From assembly GCA_951217055.1 (NCBI GenBank), contig OX578278.1, forward strand, positions 45,211,574 through 45,275,573: a stretch of 64,000 bases of DNA, in the 5' to 3' direction. The position numbers and the translations under genes were made by a program. Numbering within the stretch: position 1 is the first letter of the stretch; each line of letters begins with the position of its first letter. The stretch comes from Gerris lacustris. Its lineage: Eukaryota > Arthropoda > Insecta > Hemiptera > Gerridae. Shown here one piece after another: positions 1-14,900 of this stretch. The notes beneath the pieces were generated by a model, which was given only the letters and a program-made list of their open reading frames with translations, had not been told where the DNA came from and did no database searches.

Positions 1-719
1 ACAGCCAATTTACATACTTAAGTAAAGGTTTAATGATTTAAATAATCTACTAGATGGTAACAGCTAGCTAGGATTACTAGATACAAAATGTTCCATATTT
101 AACATACACTTTTGCCGTTTTGAAAGGAATCAAGTTAGGCCAAAAAAGTTACTTAAGGTCACATATCCTTACGGATTAAAACAAATAATACTATGCAAAT
201 AGTTTCCTTTTGAATGTTGCTTGAGCACATACTAAGACAAAGTTTAAATCAAATAATATTGAATTTAATCAATTTATTTCTTCCGAGATTACCGAAGGTA
301 ACGGAAGCTATGTGATCGTTTAGAAGAACGAAAATATTTGTTGTTTACGCTTTCAAAAATTCCAAGACAGAAAAAGAAAACCGTTTCAGACATCAGGGAA
401 CTTTTTGGTTCAGTGTCTGCTACCGGTCTGACAGTCGCTCTATGCGGACCAAAATATCGTAAAAACTACAAATAGGACTTTTATGAAATTTGGATGGTCG
501 GTCATAATTAGCCTACTGTTAGTCCCAAATAAGTTTCAACCTTCTGCGCCCATTTTTTTTCTCTATACCCTATATTCTATATTTTCAAAAGTATTCATCT
601 GTTTACTATGAAATTTAGATGGTAACATTGTCAAATGAACCCTCAGATAGCTCCAGACTAATTTCAACCGTCTGTTCTCTTTCAATTGTGCTAAATTGAT
701 ACTTCAATTCAGCTAAATA

Positions 720-1243
720 ACACTGTTCTGAAAAAAAAAGAATCAGAATGAAAATGTCCTATTCTAAAGTATTTTTGTGTGCTGAATCCGAATCTGAAAT
801 CAAAATTTCTCTTATACGAACAGTTTTCCCGGAAAATGCGCTGGAAAATGGATAATAAAAAAATTGGGCAAAACCACAACTTGTATTTACTTTTTTCAAT
901 CAAATATTATGATATATGCTAAAATACAATACCCCCCCCCCCCCCCAATGTTTCTTGTAGCCCCCTCGGTCACATATATTGTAAATCTCTAGAAAAATAA
1001 TTGTCAGAAAAAAGTCACAAAATATTTCTTATAAAGCTTTCTTATATTTGGGTGAAAAATTGGGTCGAAAACCCCCAAAAACAATTATTCCGAACTTTAG
1101 GCGCATTTTCCGGGAAAACTTATAGGAGAAATTTTGACTTCAGATTCGGATTCAGCAACCTCGAAAACATATAGTTCAGATATTATTTTCTTGGGGCCCT
1201 AGAAAAAGTTAGGGCGAAAGTTAGTTAAATTTTGCAGAACAGT
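720..1243. mobile_element. Foldback/MITE-like element nested in B-1
   Basis: The ends are inverted copies: ACTGTTCTG at about 722 and CAGAACAGT at about 1235. Long inner arms also pair: 768-850 (GCTGAATCCGAATCTGAA ... TTTTCCCGGAAAATGCGC) is the imperfect reverse complement of 1100-1165. Family B sequence resumes on the right, so this is a later insertion. A possible ATAA duplication flanks it. It has no coding capacity. Confidence 0.6.
932..946. repeat. Poly(C) tract
   Basis: Fifteen consecutive C lie in the loop of the foldback element. A similar tract of about 18 C occurs near 6263-6280. Confidence 0.9.
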
Positions 1244-1603
1244 ATAATCAAAAACATATTGACAAACAAAAAAAAACGGGGGAAATTAAATAAATTTGAC
1301 AACAATAGGTTGTAAAAGCATAAAATCATTAAAGTATACGAAATAGGAGCGAGAAATCTATGTGCCTCACAAATTGGCAGACTATTTTTAAACATAATTC
1401 AAAAGCGTTCAACAGGTGGTGGTTTAAATTTTTGATTATTTTGCTTCTCAACTAGATTTTCATTAATAACTTGGAAACCAGATTTTTCATAAATCGGAAA
1501 GCGTCTTATATTGCTAGATTCGTATTTAAATGGACTAAAATTTGGAATTTTTAATCCAAATTGTTGGAACCCTTTCGAATTTTCGACCCATCATAATCAT
1601 AAT

Positions 1604-5030
<3,427 letters not shown>

Positions 5031-5038
5031 GTGATGTG

Positions 5039-5060
5039 TCCGTCCGTCCGTCCGTCCGTC
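5039..5060. repeat. (CCGT)n microsatellite
   Basis: Five to six tandem CCGT units followed by a conserved-looking tail. Similar tetranucleotide runs sit inside dispersed repeats of many arthropods and here precede the 285-bp tandem array. Confidence 0.85.
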
Positions 5061-5171
5061 GCCCTTTGGTTCATAGTGCCCGAACCGTTTAAGCGAAAGT
5101 ACTGAGATTTGAAACACTGGTGCAACTTTTTGACCCAACTACAGGAAAAATATACAGAAGTTCATAATTAG

Positions 5172-5950
5172 AATGAAAGCTGCTGAAGAGTAGGACACAA
5201 ATATATATATGATTTTTTAAATGTTGCATTCCTTATTGGTTAAATAAATCAAAATATACCCAAAAAAAATCCCCCCCCCAACCACTATAGATCGGCTGGC
5301 GCTAAAATTTTGAAATAATTCATGCTAATATCTTATTGTGGGGCGATGAAAATTCCGGGAGTTCATCCCAAATTTTCAAAAATTGTTAATTTTGGGCGCG
5401 AAAAAGTGAAGTGCGCCCAAAATTTTATTTTTTTTAAATTTTGAGTTGGGTATTAAATGAAAGCTGCTGAAGAGTAGGACACAAATATATATATGCGTTT
5501 TTAAAATTTGCATTCGTTATAGGAGGAAAAAATCAAAATATACCCAAAAAAAATGTTCCTCCCCCCAACCACTATAGATCGGCTGGTGCTAAAATTTCGA
5601 AATAATTCATACTAATACCTTATAGTGGGGCGATGATATTTCCAGGAGTTCATTCCCAGGTTTTAAAAATTACCAAATTTGTGCGCGAAAATTTGGAGTG
5701 CGCTCAAAATTTTATTTTTTAAAAATTTTGAGTTGGGTAACAAATGAAAGCTGCTGAAGAGTATGATACAAATATGTATTTGCTTTTTTAAATTTTTAAT
5801 TCTTTATTGGTTTTATAAGTCAAAATATACCCCCAAAAAAATCCCCCCCCAAATTTTATATAATGGCTGGTCTTAAAATTTTGAAATGATTCATAGTTAC
5901 ACCGTATGGTTGGGTGATGAAAATTTCCTAAAAAATGTAATTTATCTTGG
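5172..5950 (+). repeat. Tandem repeat, about 285-bp unit, 2.7 copies
   Basis: The phrase AATGAAAGCTGCTGAAGAG starts at 5172, 5456 and 5743, giving periods of 284 and 287. Each unit contains AATCAAAATATACCC (or a close variant), a short C-run and, in the first two, CACTATAGATCGGCTGG. The third unit is the most diverged and is truncated. It is non-coding and does not match any other repeat in the window. Confidence 0.85.
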
Positions 5951-5982
5951 CGTTATTACCTATAAAAAAACATTGTGACCTC

Positions 5983-6009
5983 CCGGGGGATCGAACCCGG
6001 GACCCTTAG
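5983..6009 (-). other. tRNA-like 3' half (Pol III B-box), remnant
   Basis: On the minus strand the block reads GGGTCCCGGGTTCGATCCCC, containing a consensus B-box and a plausible T-arm. No matching D-arm or anticodon arm is visible upstream, so this is a tRNA pseudogene fragment or the head of a tRNA-derived SINE. Confidence 0.45.
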
Positions 6010-7010
6010 GATCGAAGAAAAAAAATCATAATTACATAACGGGTATGCTTAATCATCTACAAAACCCTAAAAGTACTTGGACGCAAGTACTTCCCTGTGA
6101 TTTTTTTTAATTTTTATGGATAAACACACCCGTGATTCCAAAACAAAATTGCTTTAAAATAATATATCTATTTTATCCATCAACGTGAAGCCTAAACTAC
6201 TAAAGAAAAACAAATATCCTACACTAAGGAATGAATTATAAACATTATTTGTAAATTCTTCTCCCCCCCCCCCCCCCCCCATCCCCACCCAACAAAGAAA
6301 GCCTCTGAGAAATCAAGAAAACTTAAATAAGCCGTTGTTTCAAAAACGGTTCCGACGGGTTTAACTAATAAATTTTTGAAATGAAGTAAATTAAAATACC
6401 CCAGACATTTTTTTTTAGAGATTTCACATAAAAATAAATATGACCGTGAAACAACTACCTCCTAGAAAAAAACCGTATTTACATGATCTTTAACAATTGT
6501 GCCTAACACCTTGTGCATAAGAAATTTTTGAGAAAGATTCTTTAATGAACGTCTTTTAAAACCACAATACTAAAATACGTTTATCTAGAAACATCAGCAT
6601 ATTATTTGCTTTAATTTAAACAAATTATTAACATAGCATTTAAGTCCGAATACTTTAAAACGGCAGATGCGACAAACATAGAAATCAGTTCCATTTTTGT
6701 TTTGCGTATAACTTCATCTTTAATATACGTAATGGCTCAGTTATGCTAATCCTATCTCTTAAATTAATGTATTCTATTGAAACGACTTTTGGAAATTTTG
6801 GCAATGGAATCGTTTTGATATTGACCTTGTAGTGTCCCGTTGAATTTAAAAATCTGTTGAAATTAAAAAATAAAATTCAGATACAGGAGCGATTTTTCCA
6901 TACTGGCAAATGTGTTTAGTTAATAAATAACAATAGGAAAAAATAAAATGCTATAATGCTTTAATTAAAATTAGGAAAAATTTAAATTGCTAAATCCAGT
7001 AAAACTTGTT
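6010..7010. other. AT-rich non-coding stretch
   Basis: Nothing recognisable apart from a C-run at 6263-6280. Confidence 0.5.
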
Positions 7011-7017
7011 AATATAT

Positions 7018-7019
7018 AT

Positions 7020-7099
<80 letters not shown>
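7018..7099. repeat. (TA)n(TG)n microsatellite
   Basis: A TA array runs from about 7021 to 7085 and passes into a TG array ending near 7099. Confidence 0.95.
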
Positions 7100-7532
7100 T
7101 TATTGTTGTTGAATTTATAAAAATCTTGTGCAGGTGGTTTGGGGAATCAGGTGGGATTAAGTATTAAGCACCTGAATGGGATCATTTAATTTGAATATTT
7201 GAGTTTATTTGAGAGAAAAAAGTTGACAATTTAGTCCGAATCAAATTTTTAAACATATGCTTGGATTCGATTTCATAATACATCTGCTCAGAAAGGTTTG
7301 TACTTTTACTTTTTTTTAAAAAGCAAAAAATATGGATCCACCTACAAAACATAAAAAATATTTGTTTATTTTTAAGAAGAAATTTTTTTTTTCTCTTTAT
7401 TCGTACTTATTTCACTTTTAGTGGACTTAGATGAACCAAGTCATCTACTAAAAATTTAGATTATAGAGAGGCAAAATTATAAACATTCTACAAATATTTG
7501 TGCAGGTGCTCAGATTCTAAAAAAAAAAGTTC

Positions 7533-8415
7533 AGGAGCCCGGGAGTGAATCCGAAAAAAATAAACGGCCAAAACCAAGCGTCACGAAATCTACTGATGAT
7601 GACGGTAACTTGAGTAAAAGATGACCGAGTTAGTTGAAATTTGGTACGCATGCTCATTTTACCAATGCCCAGGCTGAGTTCGTTGGACAGCGTTATCCGC
7701 CCAAGCGTTCATGCACAATGCTCGTGAAATCGTAAACTTAAAATGTAAAATTGGAATTTTAGGACGGGAAAAAATTCTCACTTCATCTATTTAATGAACA
7801 AGCAACTTTTTAAATAATTTTTTTTAATAAAACGAACACCGACACTGCAATGAAGTTATAAAGATCGCTAAATCATTAAAGCGGACCTAAAAGTTTAAAA
7901 TAAAGAAAACAACGTTTTTACCGATATTTTACGTTCTAACGTAACGATTTTAATAAAAATTCATACACATCGTCTAAAGTACAATTGAAACAGGCATATA
8001 CAATTTCAACCTGATACAAGCAGAAGTTTTTTCGTATTAAAAGTGATATATTTTGAATAGAGTAATAAATATGCCGGCGGAGTCTGAGGGAATAGTCGTG
8101 TTCTGTCACTACAAGCATCTGCTCTAACTATAAACTCATCATGATTAACTTTTGTCTCAATATAGAATACATTATTCATTATTTATTGCAAGACGCTCGC
8201 TTCAATGTTAAATAACTGCTTTTCTTTTAATTTTGCCTTAACTCTGCTAACAACAATAGTTAGTTACTTTTAATTGTGTCTCTTTTCTAACTCCGCCATG
8301 TATAAGTAGTTATAAGTAGTATCGTAAAACTTAGCAGTGTGATTTTATAATTTATATTTAATGAAAAGCGTAAGGAACTTCGTTCCTACCAGGTGTCCCG
8401 CGACACCACACGTAC
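7533..8415 (-). repeat. Family A interspersed repeat, copy A-1, near full length
   Basis: Read on the minus strand it starts with a GC-rich hairpin (GTGTGGTGTCGCGGGACACC, about 8395-8415). It passes through GAAGCGAGCGTCTTGC, AATCGTTACGTTAGAACGTA, TTGTACTTTAGACGATG and a block near 7640 matching ACTCGGTCATCTTTTACTC. It ends at CGGATTCACTCCCGGGCTCC near 7533. The copy at 52.6-55.0 kb has the same two ends. It is non-coding; class unknown. Confidence 0.65.
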
Positions 8416-8429
8416 ACATTCTATTATTT

Positions 8430-9471
8430 TTTTTTGTTAATTTTGGTCAATCTTCGTCTAAAAATAAGCATAGAACATAAGCATAACAAGCATAGAACAG
8501 GAGGGGAATGACAATTGGTAAATGGGAATGAAATGTGTTAAATGTATTTTTTTTTATAAATTTTTGTTTTAAACAGAAATTGTACTATTCTCGATTTGAA
8601 AATGAAAACAAGAAATAACCCAATCGTAGAAAAAAAATATTAAGAACATTCAGTACATTCTTATAGGGAATAATAATAAAAAAAATACAGAAAACCTTTT
8701 AGTAACTACATAAATCATAAGTTGAGAAGCCGTAAAAAATAGTAATGAATATAAAGAAAGAGGTATAATAAGAGATTCGATAACTTCCTCGATTTCAATG
8801 GTTCTTATTACGATTTTGATCATAGTTTTCGACAAATGGTTATGAGCTGTTATAGAGGATAGGTAACCTTATATTATATTTCTTGATATCGTAATATTAT
8901 CTAGTTCTCGGCTTAACGATTATAAAAATAAATCAACTTCTAATTTTAAATCCATATATTCTTTAAACGTTAACAAATCCATATAGTTCGGATCTAAAAA
9001 AGAAGGCTAACCGGTGTAAGTGTGAATTTACGACCCTTTAATAACAGGATAATTTCGAGTGGCTTTTAGAAGTTCCGAAGCCTAATACAGACGGGGTTAG
9101 TTTATTAAAGCTTTCATATTGGATAATAATGACCTTCCTTAAATTTTCTTTATATTCCCTAATGACTAATGATTACTTCGTGATTTCATCTAAAAACTAC
9201 GAGAACATGTTTAACATTTTTTATAATTATAATTTTAAAATCTAAATTTGTAAGTTGTTGTTGAAAAATTGTTCAGAACTTAATTTGGTTATTCAGTTCG
9301 TATTTTTATTACCAACTGTATCGGAAGACAACTAAAACTTAAAGATCAAAACATTCTTGTTCTAGTTTTATTCAGTATAAGAGAGTTCTACTAAATGGAC
9401 TAACTAAGTTGTTCTTAACGTGATTCTGTGGTAAAACGTTTAGAAAATAACTTAGTTATCCAAACCGTGAT
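8430..9471. other. AT-rich non-coding stretch
   Basis: No gene or repeat boundary recognised. Its right edge is the target site of the LINE that follows. Confidence 0.5.
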
Positions 9472-9534
9472 TTTGTAAAAAAAAAATCATTGTATAACAT
9501 CGAGTGTATACTGGTTCTAAAAAAAAAATTGGAA

Positions 9535-9537
<3 letters not shown>
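9472..9537. repeat. Target-site duplication, copy 1 (66 bp)
   Basis: Identical to 11895-11960 over 66 bases. It abuts the poly(T) that represents the LINE poly(A) tail. The outward bases differ immediately (9471 T versus 11894 A), which fixes the left edge. Confidence 0.95.
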
Positions 9538-9570
<33 letters not shown>

Positions 9571-11894
9571 GCCTTTATTGCAAAATATAATAGTTCATAA
9601 TATATTACAATTATATAATATATAATAATAAAAGTTCTTCATTGTACTTACATAAAGTATAGAATAAAATAAAAATTCTTTATGTTTATTATTATTGTTT
9701 AGCCCATCTAAGGGCATAGGCCTCTCCCAATTTTTCCCATGCAGTCCTATTTTTTGCACTCCTGTGCCACAACATACCGCAAAACCTGGTAATATCGTCT
9801 CTCCATCTCTGTACTGGCCTTCCTCTTTTTCTTATGCCATGTCTGGGGTACCATTCAGTTAGGCGCTGAGCCCATCTCTGTTCTTCCATCCTGGCAACAT
9901 GTCCTGCCCATAGCCACTTCGTTTTTAAAATTGCTGCTCTCAGGTCTCTTAAGCCTGTTTCCAACCTCAAATCCTTTGTACGCCTTTTATCTTTAAGTTT
10001 CACTTTCATTAGGCTTCGCTCCATTGATTTTTGTACAACCTCAAGGTAGTTCAAGACCTTTTCCGAGAGCGCCCAAGTTTGGCAGCCATATGTCAAGCAG
10101 GGAATGATGCAACTATTGAATACCTTTCCTTTTAATTGTGGTGGCATGCTGCTTTTAAATATATATTTAAGGGACCAGAATTTCTGCCAAGCTAAGTTGG
10201 ACCTTCTTTTTACTTCTTTGAGGGTACTATCTTTGTCGAAGGAGATAAGTTGTCCTAGGTAAATTGCATTATTACCCCACTTAAGTTGCTTCCCATCTAT
10301 TTTTATTTCCCTTTCCTCTCCATTCGTTAGTAAGCAAGTTTTCTCTGGGTTGATTTGTAGACCCACCGGTAGGCTAGCCTCTTTTAATTCTTGAAGCATA
10401 AAAGAGAGTTCTTCACCTGTCTCCGCGAATATAATTACATCGTCCGCAAACTTCAGGTTGCTTAATCTAGCTCCGTTGATGTTCAATCCTTTATTGTCCC
10501 AGTTGAGTTTCCTGAAAATGCTCTCAATAGAAGCAGAAAATAAATCCGGTGACATCGGGTCTCCCTGTCGTACGCCTCTACAAATATTAAAGAAATTGCC
10601 ACACTTTTCTAGCTTTACCCTGGCTCTACTTTTCCCATACCAGTTCTGCAAGATATTTATTATTTTTTTGTCACATCCTTGTTGTTGGAGAGCTTTAAAA
10701 AGAAAGTCATGATTCAGTGAGTCAAATGCTTTTGAGTAATCAATAAATGCCATATAGACGGTTTGTTGATACTCAATAGCTTTCTCGACTAACTGCCTAA
10801 GAACCTGTAGATTATCAATGGTACTAAATCCTTTCCTGAACCCAGCCTGATCCCATGAAAGATATTCATTAAGGTTGGTCTTCATTCTGTTCTGTAAAAT
10901 TTTTGCAAACACCTTACCTACTGTTGACATTAAACTGATTGGCCTATAATTCTGGATGTCTTCTTTATCACCTTTCTTATGCAAAAGAATTATGTCCGAC
11001 TCGCACCATTCCTCCGGCACCTTTTCTTCTTCCACTTCTCTATTAAATAGGACGGTAATTTTTTCCAACAGCAGTGTCCCTCCTTCTTGAAGCATTTCTG
11101 TTGTTATGCCATCGGCCCCAGGACTTTTTTCTTTTTTTAAGCTTTTTACTGCATCCATGACTTCAGCCTTTAATATCGGTAGGAATGTTTCATCCCCTGA
11201 AGGTGGGCTACTTCTTAATTGAGACTTTTCGGCTCCGTTACTTTCCTCTTTATATAGTGTGGCATAGAACTCCGTGGCTATCTGAAGTATGTCTTCCCTA
11301 GATCTTTTGGGCGACCCGTTGTGGCTTTTTAGGGAAGTCATCCAATCTTTACCTATATTTGTCATCTTCCTTGCTTTTTTGACTGAAACGTGGTCTTTAA
11401 TGCAATCCTCCACTATCTTATTGTTGTAAGCTTCGAAGTCTTTTCTAATTGCTTCTCTAGTAACTTTGCAAATTTCGCTCAGTTCCTTCCTTTCACAAGA
11501 GGTTTTCCTGCGTTTACGTCTCAGGTCTTCCCTAGTTTTGATGAGCTTATAGGTATCTTCTGATATTTTTCTGCATTTTTCCTTCTTTTCTATGTGACTT
11601 TCCTCTGCACTTGTTAACATTATACTCTTCAATGCTGCATTAAAGCTCTGTGCGTCTTCAAAATAACTTTCTTGAAACTTGCTAATTCTATTTTCAATTT
11701 TATTCTTATAAATTGAGGAGTCTAAGTGGCTATAATATTTATTTGTCTTCGCAGGCTTGTAAAATCTGGGAATACATAACGAAGCTTTTACGACTTTGTG
11801 GTCCGACAGAAAAGGAAACTTTCTTACAACTTCCACATCAAGGAACAAATCCTTTCTCTCGCCTAGTATGAAATCTGCCTATTGTAATATATAA
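9538..11894 (-). mobile_element. 5'-truncated RTE-like LINE insertion
   Basis: The minus-strand order is: truncated endonuclease tail, reverse transcriptase, C-terminal region, short AT-rich 3' UTR, then a 29-base poly(A) tail (poly(T) at 9538-9566). A perfect 66-bp duplication flanks it. The 5' break lies inside the endonuclease domain at about 11880-11894. A clean tail and identical duplications point to a fairly recent target-primed insertion. Confidence 0.93.
9692..11878 (-). CDS. Partial LINE ORF: endonuclease C-terminus plus reverse transcriptase (RTE-like)
   Basis: This would encode the reverse transcriptase of a non-LTR retrotransposon. The frame is open from just inside the truncation (in-frame TAG at 11879-11881) to a stop at 9692. 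The apparent first residue of the 718-residue frame is a TTG codon, so no true start exists; the frame continues upstream as an endonuclease tail, with the SDHK motif near residue 15. RT motifs are visible: YRPISLMS (about 301), AFIDYSKAFDSLNHD (about 367), GVRQGDPMSP (about 425) and the catalytic FADD (about 467). The C-terminus has TYGCQTWAL, WAGHVARM and RGRPVQRWRDD, typical of RTE-type elements. No frameshift or stop interrupts the RT, so it decayed little after insertion, but the missing 5' end makes it dead as a mobile unit. Confidence 0.92.
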   Translation of the reverse strand, partial: ADFILGERKDLFLDVEVVRKFPFLSDHKVVKASLCIPRFYKPAKTNKYYSHLDSSIYKNKIENRISKFQESYFEDAQSFNAALKSIMLTSAEESHIEKKEKCRKISEDTYKLIKTREDLRRKRRKTSCERKELSEICKVTREAIRKDFEAYNNKIVEDCIKDHVSVKKARKMTNIGKDWMTSLKSHNGSPKRSREDILQIATEFYATLYKEESNGAEKSQLRSSPPSGDETFLPILKAEVMDAVKSLKKEKSPGADGITTEMLQEGGTLLLEKITVLFNREVEEEKVPEEWCESDIILLHKKGDKEDIQNYRPISLMSTVGKVFAKILQNRMKTNLNEYLSWDQAGFRKGFSTIDNLQVLRQLVEKAIEYQQTVYMAFIDYSKAFDSLNHDFLFKALQQQGCDKKIINILQNWYGKSRARVKLEKCGNFFNICRGVRQGDPMSPDLFSASIESIFRKLNWDNKGLNINGARLSNLKFADDVIIFAETGEELSFMLQELKEASLPVGLQINPEKTCLLTNGEEREIKIDGKQLKWGNNAIYLGQLISFDKDSTLKEVKRRSNLAWQKFWSLKYIFKSSMPPQLKGKVFNSCIIPCLTYGCQTWALSEKVLNYLEVVQKSMERSLMKVKLKDKRRTKDLRLETGLRDLRAAILKTKWLWAGHVARMEEQRWAQRLTEWYPRHGIRKRGRPVQRWRDDITRFCGMLWHRSAKNRTAWEKLGEAYALRWAKQ

Positions 11895-11960
11895 TTTGTA
11901 AAAAAAAAATCATTGTATAACATCGAGTGTATACTGGTTCTAAAAAAAAAATTGGAACAT
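11895..11960. repeat. Target-site duplication, copy 2 (66 bp)
   Basis: Identical to 9472-9537, including two 10-A runs. It marks the 5' boundary of the LINE. Confidence 0.95.
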
Positions 11961-14900
11961 AATATTATAATATTATTCAATGTAAAATATATTAAAATAT
12001 TCAACGAAGTAACAAATATACTTTTTATGTCCGTACACGTTTTCAAGGGGGGGGGGCAGAGTCCCAAAATGCAAAAATTAGCCATGTTATGGCTATTAAA
12101 GCTAAGGAAAAAAATTAAGGGCAAGGTTGTCGTCAATAAACCATACTATTTAATAATTAATAAAGATTCTAGATTATGACCAACAAGGCGTTTGAAACTG
12201 GTCTGTAATATTTCGACTGAAACTGATAAATGTATTCTTACCATGCTGCTATAACCATGACCAAATTATAATATACTTCGGTAGAAACAACTATTATACT
12301 ACAAGCCAACCAACTAGTCTGCAAAAAACAACTAGTCAACTAGGTAACTAGTCTTACAATTAGTGTTTACTGTGTCAGCATAGATTGGCCAACAAGTGTG
12401 AGGGGGAAATAAAGCCAATAGGCCTGTAGGAAGCACTCGGCCAGTAACATTTTTGTTTGCCTAGTTGGCCCAACCATCTAGACGTAAAAATCTTGAGCTC
12501 TCATTGGCTCCCCTCTCCATTTTTTCGATTTTCCCACGTAACAGGGTAAACTCTAACAGTAAAATCAAATTAAATGTAAGCCTTTTTTTCTCATATAATT
12601 AGAATATATAGTAATATAGAAAGAATAATTATAGTGGTTAATAAACCACTAAATGTTTACTCAATGCTATTTTTAAAATATAAATATAAATAGTCTAATA
12701 ATTTAAATTATATTTAATGGCAGCCCGCATCCAGATAAAATATGTTAATTAATAAATAAACCTAAAATTGATTTTTAAATTGTTGTAAATCATTAAAATT
12801 TTAAATATTAAATTTTAACATCCTTTTTCCTATTTAATACCGTAAATATGGTAACGACGTGGTTTAGAACTTTATAGTACAGTACGAGTAAATATCAGAT
12901 TCGATTCCTACTTTTAAACTAAATTTTTCACAATTGATCTTTTTTACAAAATGGTTCAATAGTCAGTTTTATACAAATATATACATACACTGCAATGTGC
13001 CCCTCGACTAACTATGATGTTACATTATTCTCGTAAAATTATTCTCAAGCTGTAACACTTACTAATGTTAGCAATAAACAGATGTCAGGCATATTTATTT
13101 AAACAAGTTTGTGTGTGTAGTATTGTTATAAATTTAAATGCTACCGGTATGTACATAAATTATTATTTTAACTCGGAAAATAAATAATGGAAGGGTTTAA
13201 AATTTATATTGCTAACTTGTACATTTTATAATTTAAATTTACACACATCTCGACTTCCTTTTTCATATTGACAAACAGTAGAGAGATAATATTCTCTCAC
13301 CATTTGTAGAATTGATTTGCAAGTCTCTATTGATGATTTCATCCCTGAGAAAATGATCTCGAGATGGATCAATCTAAATGTTTGGGATGAGTAATGGTAG
13401 GTCATAATCAAGCCTTCGCTGGCCCGATAATATTAATCAAATAATATAAAATAGTCGGGCTTCCGACGCCTATAACCATTACCTACCAGACACAAGGAAA
13501 TGTTTACCATCGTCGTATCTTATCGAATCAAATCAATATCAATAAGAAAGGCGAGTATCGGGAGCAATATGGGGATCTGAATACAACCAATATGAGGTGC
13601 TTTACAGCAAGACTAACTCTTATAATCTATGACGATCTCACAATTTTAAACGGCAACTCGATCCAATTCTTGAACTTTCAATTTAAAACTTAAATGTTCC
13701 CACTATCAAAACTAACAACAGTTAAATCAAACTAATAAGAAGCCGTAAAAGAAGAACTAATAATATGAATTATGAGTGATGGAATAGGATATCATAAGTT
13801 AAACCATTTCTTTGGAAATTTGCTACATAATATTCATATTGGTTTCTGTTGCAGAGATAGTACATCATATAGTTCTATACTTTTATCCTTTGTGTAACTA
13901 TATAGATGTACCTTAGATGAACTATTAGATTACCTATTATTATTACTTTAGATGTACCAACATAGATTTTGCAAAGTATGAGGGAGTTAAAAATCGAACG
14001 TAGAATCTTCTAAAGCACAAAGAGCTCATAATATTTTTAATGGCTTAATAGGTTTATACTTTTAAGGCTTTTACGAAAATATTTCTCTTCGGGGATTTTT
14101 TAATAATTTTTTGAACTTAACTTTTAAAAAATAAAACTAACTAACACAATTTAAACATCTTTTGATCGAAGAATATAAAATTAAAAGCTGGCGCCCATCT
14201 CAGAATAGAAGTTCACCCAAACCAATCACGTAGTTTCCGTAATATTCGTATACGCCACTGCCACCTCAGGTGCGACCTCACGAACACGCCTTCTAGTCCA
14301 CATTCATCCTCTGAAATATCGGTAATCCTTCAAACATTCCTTCACGATGTTCGCACCATCATTAACCCTCTCATTACAGCCACCAGTAAAATTACTTCCT
14401 TTACACAGACTCTGCTCCCTTCAATAAATATGCCACTCAGCGTTCCGTGATTACCCTTCTTCTGCATGTTAATGATGCTACCCTTCACGAATAGGAACTT
14501 GACATCTCGCTTTAAACAGGACCGAGATTACCTCATCATAGAGACAGAATTTACAAATTAGACGAAAAACTACACCTTAACATTTCACATAAAACAGCTA
14601 TGAAACATTCGCGAAGCAGTACAGAACTGATACTATAGGACTCGACTTAATCATAATCAGTCACCTACAGACAAGGCAATTGAACCAGCTGAATCCAAAT
14701 TGACATAAGAACATTATTAGGGTGCTCCTTTTAGCAATAGCTAATGAGATTAAATATATATAAAATCCAAATTCTAGAATACGTAGATTATTGTGAAGTA
14801 TGCATCCTATAACAAGCTATATTAACAGACCAGTTTATAACATATAATATAAATAATGATTATACATTCATGACTAATATTATGTAATTATAAGGTTATA

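Larger units (their letters stand above)
283..1375 (+). repeat. Family B interspersed repeat, copy B-1, interrupted
   Basis: It begins with the family's 5' hairpin module (CTTCCG ... CGGAAG around 283-309). The module TTTCAGACATCAGGGAAC follows at about 386, and later a block with GAAATTTGGATGG and GTTTCAACCTTCTGC. It ends with a version of the family's 3' module (GAAATCTATGTGCCTCAC) near 1355. A foldback element splits it at 720-1243. Related copies lie at 37.3, 40.8, 45.0, 45.3, 45.8/49.5 and 55.6 kb. No reading frame is conserved; the transposon class is unknown. Confidence 0.6.

Noticed and set aside
10458..10712. 84-codon plus-strand frame
   Set aside because: Antisense shadow of the LINE reverse transcriptase.
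14190..14480. Less AT-rich block that could be an exon
   Set aside because: Neither strand gives a sustained frame or recognisable protein.
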